From Acanthornis magna (lineage: Eukaryota > Chordata > Aves > Passeriformes > Acanthizidae): 64,000 bases of DNA. The translations under genes and the position numbers were made by a program. Positions 57,470 through 64,000 of this stretch are shown in pieces. Position 1 is the stretch's first letter, and each line of letters begins with the position of its first letter. The stretch is from the NCBI GenBank assembly GCA_036785705.1, contig JAWUZG010000138.1, positions 2,542,501 through 2,606,500 on the forward strand. The letters are read 5' to 3'. The notes under the pieces are model-generated. The model searched no databases. It was not told the DNA's origin and saw only the letters and a program-made list of their open reading frames with translations.

Positions 57470-57547
57470 CTGGAAGGGCCGGCGCTCTCCGAGGGACAGC
57501 ATTTCGGTCAGCAGCGCTCTCCCAGAGGGTGGCTGTGCATTATTCAT
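57470..57547 (-). CDS. candidate short coding exon on the minus strand
   Basis: An ATG at 57547 (context CAGCCATGA) opens 26 codons that begin MNNAQPPSGR, end GERRPFQ, and run directly into a good donor, CAG|GTGAGC (57470/57469). The local sequence is moderately CpG-rich. In-frame stops lie a short way upstream, so it would be a first coding exon or follow a weak acceptor (GGACAG) just upstream. It leaves in phase 0 and so cannot join the exon at 52272-52432, which needs phase 2, without another exon between. It may be a chance combination. Confidence 0.2.
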
Positions 57548-58060
57548 GGCTGGGTTTGGCTCCTGTCCTCACACCTGCTGTGTGCCTCGGGGAGCTCCAA
57601 ACGCTGACCATGCCTGGGGATGGCCAGTCCCAGGAGGTTCCCGTGTTCCAGGGGCTGCCAGCCGTGCCTGTGGCATCACACGGCAGCTGGCAGGGCAGAG
57701 GTGCCCTCAGCCACCCCCTGACCGTGCCCAGGGCTCACCGCTGCAAGGATGGGGCGTTCATTGATCCCACAAACACTCAGCAAACTGATCCATCGGGGAT
57801 TGCTGCTGCTGCTCTCTCCGGGGGGCTCTGCCTGGGAGCGGCTGCCAAAGCAGGGATTGTTTGTGGAAGTGCAGGGGCTCAGCAGAGCCAGAGCTGCAGC
57901 AGTCCCAGGTCAGCAGAAGGGAAAATGGGGCTCTGCAGGGCCAGCGACGGCAGCAGGCAGTCCTTCCGAGCAGGAATTCCAGCGAGGAACACCGGGAATG
58001 GTTCCTCACATGCCTGAACGGCATGGGGTGGATGCCTGGCAGAGCTCGAGGAGCCTTTGG
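57548..58060. other. unique GC-rich sequence, no gene seen
   Basis: Moderately CpG-rich. The frame at 57307-58017 plus spans much of it, but its composition and lack of signals suggest chance. Confidence 0.4.
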
Positions 58061-58187
58061 ACAATGCCCTCAGGCACAGGGTGGGATTGTTGGGGCTGTC
58101 CTGGAGGGCAGGGCCAGGAGCTGGACTTTTATGATCCTTGTGGGTCCCTTCCAACTGAGGATTTTCCATGACTCTGTGATTCCATGC
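58061..58187 (+). mobile_element. CR1 LINE 3' fragment, third subfamily
   Basis: 'gggattgttggggctgtcctggagggcaggg' and 'gtgggtcccttccaactgagg' are followed by a terminus of CATGACTCTGTGATTCCATG. Sense, about 125 bp, the same type as 15781, 25056 and 39735. Confidence 0.85.
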
Positions 58188-60486
58188 CTCTCTGTGTGTG
58201 TGTACGAGAGGTGAATTCACCCATGGAGTTAAGAAGGGAAAACACTAAACATTGGGACACCTTCCCAAGAGTGAAGCATTTGCACCCAGCATAAGTGAGG
58301 AAATAGTCATTCTTAAAAATAAACATTGCAAGGAAAAATCAGGTGTCCTCTGAAAAATCTTAATGCCAAATAGAAGAATTATTTGGGAAGCTTCTGGAAT
58401 TTAATCTGGCTCTAATGACAAATTTCAGTGAAAGCTTAATTCCAGGTGGACTAAGGGTCAAATCATTACCCCAGACTGTGGCAGCAGGATGAGGCTGGCA
58501 GCCTTCCTGGGGAACCCAAAACAAACGCACAGGTGACATAAATATTACAGATACACAGCCCTTGGTGAATGCAGGTATGTGAAAGTGCATTTCAGCTGGA
58601 ATAGAAATAAAATAGGTGTTACACTGACAAATAACACGAGAACAGCTGTGGCTGTGAGCTCATCACCTCCCCTGTCTCTGTGACTGGAGTGGAATCAGAA
58701 CTGAGCCCTGAAGCTCCTGCCTTTGGGCCAGGGGCTTTCAGAGTAGCATAGAGCAGCAGGGCTCAGGCTGCACATCTCCCACAGCCACTGCACACATCTC
58801 CCACCGCTGTTCAAATGGAATCATCCCTTGCTATGGCTGTGATGGGGGCAAGGAATTCACTGCAGTGACTGAGCTCACAATGGGCAGCACCAGTTCCTTT
58901 GAACACAGCAGGCCCGAGGAGAACGGAACTGTTATGGAAAGATTTGGTAATTAAAAGCTTAAAATGAACCTTTCCAAGGGATGTTCCTCTGCAGAGAGCA
59001 GTTGCCCTGAGCAGAAAGTGTCCTCAGTAAGGGCAGGAGCTGCACCTGAAGCATGGTCAGGCTGTTGGGGACAGTGAGTGGCAGGAGGGAATTGGTACCT
59101 GCAGGTGCCACTGAGGCTTGGGCTGGCTGCAGGAGGGAGCAGCCCCTATGCCCCCCTGCCCCAGCTCCCACCTTCACCCAGCCAGCTCCAGCCCCTCCTC
59201 TTCCTAGAACAAATGGGAGACTCCCTGGAAAGAGATGCACCCAGGAAAGGCATCGGGGGTGCTGGGCAGAATGGGAAGCTGGGGAGAAAAGGAACAGAGC
59301 AGCCATCTGGATCATGGAAAGGAGAGAAAATAAAACCAGCAGGTCCTGCTGCGTATTCCACAGGCACAAGAGGCTGTGGGAATGATGCTCTGCTGGTCCA
59401 GCTCTTTACCCTGTCCTGTTTGTGCTGTGCATCCTCAGGCACAAACAGCACTCGGTGCTCACGCGGCTCTGAGAGCACACGGCTGCACACCAGGGAAGGG
59501 TCATGCACAAAGTGTCAGGTTTTACACCAAACCCTCTGCTGTGAGCACAATTAAGGGGCTTTGAATGCACTGAAGAAAGCTGCACTCTCTCTGAAGAGCC
59601 CTAGTCCTGAAGAGTCCTCACAACAAAAGAGGTTGTGGTGAGAGCTGAAGCACAGTGCAGCATTTATTGTGGAAGAATTCCGTGTTTATCTGCCTGGGGA
59701 AGGAGATATCTGAGCCCTCCAAGCAATGCAGTGCACGCAGATCTAAGGAAACACAGCCAGCCCATGTGAGTGGGGGCAAAGGCAAGCAAAAAGCAGCCTG
59801 ATCTCATCTTCCTCAGAAAATTCAGATCTTATGTGAAACAGAAATTTTAAAAGGCATTTGATCTCCAAAGGCACAGAGATCAACTGCTACTTAAGGATAT
59901 AAGAGATTACAAAACTAAAAGAAATAGAAGTTCAGAGCTACACTGGATTCCCTTGACACCTTATGATGGAGTTGGACTAATAGAAAAAGTTAATTAGCAA
60001 GAAGGAAAATATCAAATAAATGGGAATTAGAGACACTGAGATGATTTGGCGGAGGCAGCACGGTTTCTGAGCCTGGCCTCTCGTAATGGGAGAAGTTCAA
60101 AGGGAAAGGAGAAGACCCAGAAGCATCCAGAGGCAGTCAGTGGCCAGGCAGCCTCTGTGCTCTCAGAATCAATCTCTTTATAAAATAGACTCAGAGAGGA
60201 AAACATGGCAAAACCCCCAGTTACCAAACTGCAAACCACAACCAGAGCTCCAGAGTGGAGCTTTCCCAGACCATGGAAGTGAAACAAAAGGAAAAATATT
60301 TTGTACAGGCACATGCACACACAGACACACTTGGGCTGGATTTGGCCAGCTGGGTCTGGATGTGGACAATTCACCCTGCAAAGAGGACAAGGTCCAGGTG
60401 TTCTCCCTGCTCGGGGTAACCCAAATCCAGCAAGGTGAAGGGTTGCTTTGAAACAGAACTAATTCTGAGGAACTTCTCTGAGGTCA
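58188..60486. other. unique sequence, no gene seen
   Basis: AT-rich at 58260-58640 and 59640-60020. No transposon, exon or RNA gene recognised. Frames near 59050-59550 are chance frames in GC-rich DNA. Confidence 0.45.
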
Positions 60487-60590
60487 CAAGTGGGAGGTGT
60501 CCCTGCCCATGGCATGGGGGGCGAATGAAATGATCTTTAAGGTTCCTTCCAACCCAATCTGTTCTGCGATTCTGTGATTTTGTGGCTGTA
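60487..60590 (+). mobile_element. CR1 LINE, extreme 3' end only
   Basis: 'agtgggaggtgtccctgcccatgg', 'gatctttaaggttccttccaacccaatc' and the terminal ATTCTGTGATTTTGTGG. About 100 bp remains, a very severe 5' truncation in sense orientation. Confidence 0.9.
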
Positions 60591-63500
60591 CCTTTTCCTG
60601 GTTTTCCTCAGCCAAGCCTGACCTGTGCTTGTGGCCCTGTATTCTGTGCCTGTGAGAGGGACAGGGCACTTCAGAGAAGAGACTCAGAAAGCACCAGGAT
60701 TAAACAACACAAAGCAGGGCAAAGAGCAGCTGAAAGGCACCTGAGTGAGTCTGAACGGAGTGCAAAAAGGCAGAGCATAAAACACATCGGTGTAAAGAGA
60801 CCGAAAGCAGGAACAGCATCCAAGAAAGAAAATCTTCTGTAGAGTCCCTGTGGCCAGGTGTGTTCATAGCACTCCCTTCCTGCCCTGGGGATGATGGAGT
60901 TTGATTGTTTGGCCCCAGCAGCAGAGAGCAGAGCTGAAGGAGCCACTGTGATCACCATCTCAAACAGCAGGGCTGGAGAGAGGCACTGCTCATAACCTTC
61001 ACTCCTGAAAGCATCTCCCTCCAGCAAGCCCTCAGCAAGCACAGGGCCCCGAGCTGTGGTGAGATGCAGCCTGCAGGAACACAAACCCTCCTGCATTTCA
61101 AGTTAGGCTCACACACACCAGCAGCCTCCTCGGATCTGTGGGCAAACAGATCCATTGCCTCTGGTTCCTGTTGGAAATCAGAGCTGCAGAGCAGAAACAA
61201 CGAGGAATGGATCTATTCAGCTGTGGTCTCTACATGGGGAAAGGATGTTCATTTATAAAAGCTGTCAGTTATCATTCACAGAGCTGGAGATGCAAAGGCA
61301 GAGGCCAAGGAGAAGAGGAGCACAAATATTTTCCCTCTTCGCAGCAACACAGATGCTGTGTAAAGAGGGTGAAGTGAAGCAGTGGGCACACAGTGCTTCC
61401 CTTCCCCCTTTCACACCCCTCAGACTCACTCCATGCAAGACCAGAGAAGGCCTTTTGGCAGGACACAGAGCTGGTTTGCTGGGAAAAATCCCGGTGCTGC
61501 TTCCCAGGAGAGCAGCTGGGCTCCCACCAGTGCCCCAGGGCCAGCACTGCCACTGTGTCCCTCTGGCTTTGGCTGCCCAGTGGGAAGCACTTGGGATATC
61601 TCAATCCTGAGCTGCAGACTATATCCAGGCTCCAATCTGTGCATTCCCAGCTCAGCAGAGAGTGCAGTGGCTGCTGCTGAGGCTAAACAAGGGTCATGGA
61701 GCAGCACTACATCTGTGAATTATTTATGTTCTGTAGCGTGGGGATGCAGGGTCATGGCCACGGAATGAGAACATTCTGTGTCACCCCTTCTTGCTATGGA
61801 AAAACACACCCAGCTTTGGCAAGAGCCAGCTGATATTCCCTGTTCAAAGATTCCCTAACTCATCCCCAGACTGAAAGTAGAGCAAATACTCTGCCCACCT
61901 AAAAAAATCCCTGAGAAAAGAAAACAACCCTGGCAATGTGATGAAAACAAATCGTCCTCACCAATGCACGAGAGAGCATCTGCACACACAATATTGCTGG
62001 GTATAATTCTCAGAAATGAGCCTCTGCATCTACCTGCAGCCCAGCAATAGTCCTGGCTGTGTAACCCCAAAGTAAGAGGCTGTTCTATATGGCCAGGCTG
62101 AAAGATCCTATAATTATGAAAAAAATCAGTTCCACTGAAAGCATTACAAGCGTTTCTGTAAAATATGAATATTTCAGCTCCCGGTTTTCAAAGCACTTCC
62201 ACTTAACTGCTCTTAGAAATGACTGTCTCAGTTACTGCCACTACTGAGCCCAGAATCGCAGCAGTGCCTGTGCTTTAAAGGGCCGTGGCAGTGCCTGGAA
62301 ACAGGAGCTGATTCCAGCTCAGAGCTGCACATGCACAGCCAGCCTTCCCTTCCACGGGAGAGTGACAGCTCTCCTGTGAATCTGTAACCCCTCCTTCTAT
62401 CAAAAGACATTAAATGAGCCCTGCCTCCCTCAAAATGTTCTTTCTAAGTGCGTTAATAAGGATTTTCTGTAAAAGCTGGATGAGAAATGAGCAGGGAAAT
62501 AACATCCACACACAGCACTGCTCAGCGAGCGTTTATGAGGAAGTAAAATTTACAGTGTGATGCTGCTTATGGTGAAGTGCAGGGAAGTCCTGATTGATCT
62601 TCCCTGGCTGTGGGATCCTGGTCCCAAGAGGCTGTTTCCAGCCCCTGTTACAAGTTCTGCTCATGCTGCTGCTCTCCTCATCCCAGAGGAGGTTTAATGC
62701 ACTTCCATCACCACAGAGAATTATTCTGGATGTTACGCTTCACTCCAATTGACACGACCTCAAACAGACAGAAATATCTGACTCCATCCTGCTTTCCTCC
62801 TTCCCTGTTACCCCTCAGCAGCTGTCAGAGACAAAGACAGACCATTCCACTCCTCGTATTTACATTCTGCTTAAAGCAGAGCACTCAGCCCGATGCAGCC
62901 CTGGCTGCTGGAGATGCACTTCACAATATTTAAACCCTCGTGTGATGTTGATCAAGTTCAGGTAACACAGCTCTGAAAGGTATAATCTTTTACCAGCTAC
63001 CATATTATAGAAGTCAATCAACTCCTTAAAATGCTCTGGAAGTCAAGCTTCCCAAGCACTCAATCTGCCATTCATACTTCTACACACAGGTGAATCATTT
63101 CACCAGAACTTATCTAAATAAAGCAAAGCAAGCATCAAAGAAATGAAAACATCAGGAATAATCCAGACAAGTCTGGCAACACTGGCTCTGATTTCCAAGG
63201 GGGAAGGATCCAACCCCGCAGCAGGCTGGAGCTGGAGCAGAAGTAACATATGGACATCCAACCCAGATTTCCAAATTTAGTGTGAAGATAAGGCCCAGGC
63301 AAGTTGCCTTGAAGCCAGAAGAGCTGGGCAGCTGGGGAACCATCCCTTAGTTAACAAAAGACTTAAAAGAGCCGATTTTCTGGCTAAGCCGCTTTCAGGA
63401 CCCTTTCCTCTACACAGTTGTGTGTAGTTTTTAACACTGTGAAGTTATTTCTTTGCAGGGACCAGGGGCAGGTGGGATTTGGGATGGAATACGTGGACCA

Positions 63501-64000
63501 GACCCTCAGCAAACATAAACCAGCCTCACTGTTTGTCCTCACTGCAGGGAGGAGTCTAAATAAAACACATCTTCCCAAATAAATAAAAACTGCGTCACTC
63601 ATCTCTTTTTCCTCATAAAAAACTAATATATTTTCCCCCAGTTTCTGTTGATTGCAGCTGAGGTTCAGCCCTAAAAATATGGTCAATGATTTCAAGAGTT
63701 TTGATTAAAAATTCATCATTAAAATAATTTTTAGGAGGCATTATCTGCTAGAGTTAAGGTCTTTCCCCCTGATGCTCTCTACTGTTCTTCTAAAGAAGCC
63801 TCTCACCAATTTTTATGTTCAGACATAGGAAGCTCTTGGATTCGCAGCACGCAAGCAGCACTCATCATTTGGAGGGACTTTTTCATCATAAAATAAATAT
63901 GAACTGAGAGAGAACACGCATTTGTCCAAAAGGAGGATTGCTAGAGACGCCTGAGCTTTTGCTTTGAAGCAGGATTTTCTCTGGCACGCCGAGCGCTCGC
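60591..64000. other. long AT-richer unique stretch, no gene seen
   Basis: No repeat, exon or RNA gene was recognised. Positions 61850-62230, 62440-62580, 62940-63160 and 63420-63960 are AT-rich and repeat-free, resembling slowly evolving intronic or intergenic DNA. Minus-strand frames such as 61855-62070 lack convincing splice support, although CAG and GTGAGG dinucleotide contexts occur near 61960-61990. The sequence becomes CpG-richer in the last 20 bases, where the window ends. Confidence 0.45.

Noticed and set aside
61855..62070. Minus frame with AG and GTGAGG near 61960-61990, possible microexon
   Set aside because: The would-be exon is only about 18 bases, the flanking signals are ordinary and there is no phase or homology evidence.

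Overview
This window looks like noncoding genomic DNA from a bird, most likely a songbird. The main evidence is about 25 fragments of CR1, the dominant avian LINE, in several subfamilies. They carry the typical 3' terminus (the 'ggttggaagggacctt' box followed by 8-bp ATTCTATG-type repeats). One candidate avian-type solo LTR, a high GC background broken by AT-rich islands, and a very large number of GC-rich minisatellites also fit, as on a bird microchromosome or chromosome-end region. No bacterial-type genes, operons, rRNA, tRNA or CRISPR arrays are visible. Nearly all open frames are chance frames in GC-rich DNA or frames through CR1 copies and tandem repeats.

Two signals point to a host gene on the minus strand. 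One is a single well-formed internal coding exon at 52272-52432: strong acceptor, consensus donor, an open frame of 53 full codons, and proline-directed Ser/Thr motifs. I could not name the protein. The other is a 3'-UTR-like block at about 6700-7840 with AATAAA signals on the minus strand, U-rich tracts and a long hairpin. Because they share a strand, a simple reading is that most of the window is the intronic and 3' part of one gene transcribed right to left. This is inference, and no exon linking the two was found. Weaker minus-strand (57470-57547) and plus-strand (56245-56367) candidate coding pieces are listed at low confidence.

Layout: 1-6000 is unique sequence with one conserved-looking AT-rich patch near 950-1190. 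From 6005 to 7840 there is a minisatellite abutting the putative 3' UTR. From 8 to 16 kb there are CR1 copies (9.3, 11.5, 13.9 and 15.5-16.2 kb), the last group forming an inverted pair. A solo LTR candidate lies at 16.6-16.86 kb. From 17 to 31 kb there are arrays with 21-, 29-, about 22-, 37- and 12-bp units, an AAT/ATT microsatellite complex, and CR1 copies. At 32-34 kb there is a minus-strand CR1 with an exceptionally long expanded 3' tail. From 34 to 49 kb there is unique sequence, small arrays, a 37/46-bp array at 45.2 kb and more CR1. From 50 to 64 kb lie the coding exon, an 18/22-bp array, a CpG-rich patch, old CR1 remnants, and a long AT-richer stretch without recognisable genes.

I found no new enzymatic or defence system. 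The most interesting material is structural: arrays whose units are self-complementary, an expanded LINE tail, an inverted CR1 pair, and a 3'-UTR hairpin. All identifications are by eye; no database search was possible.
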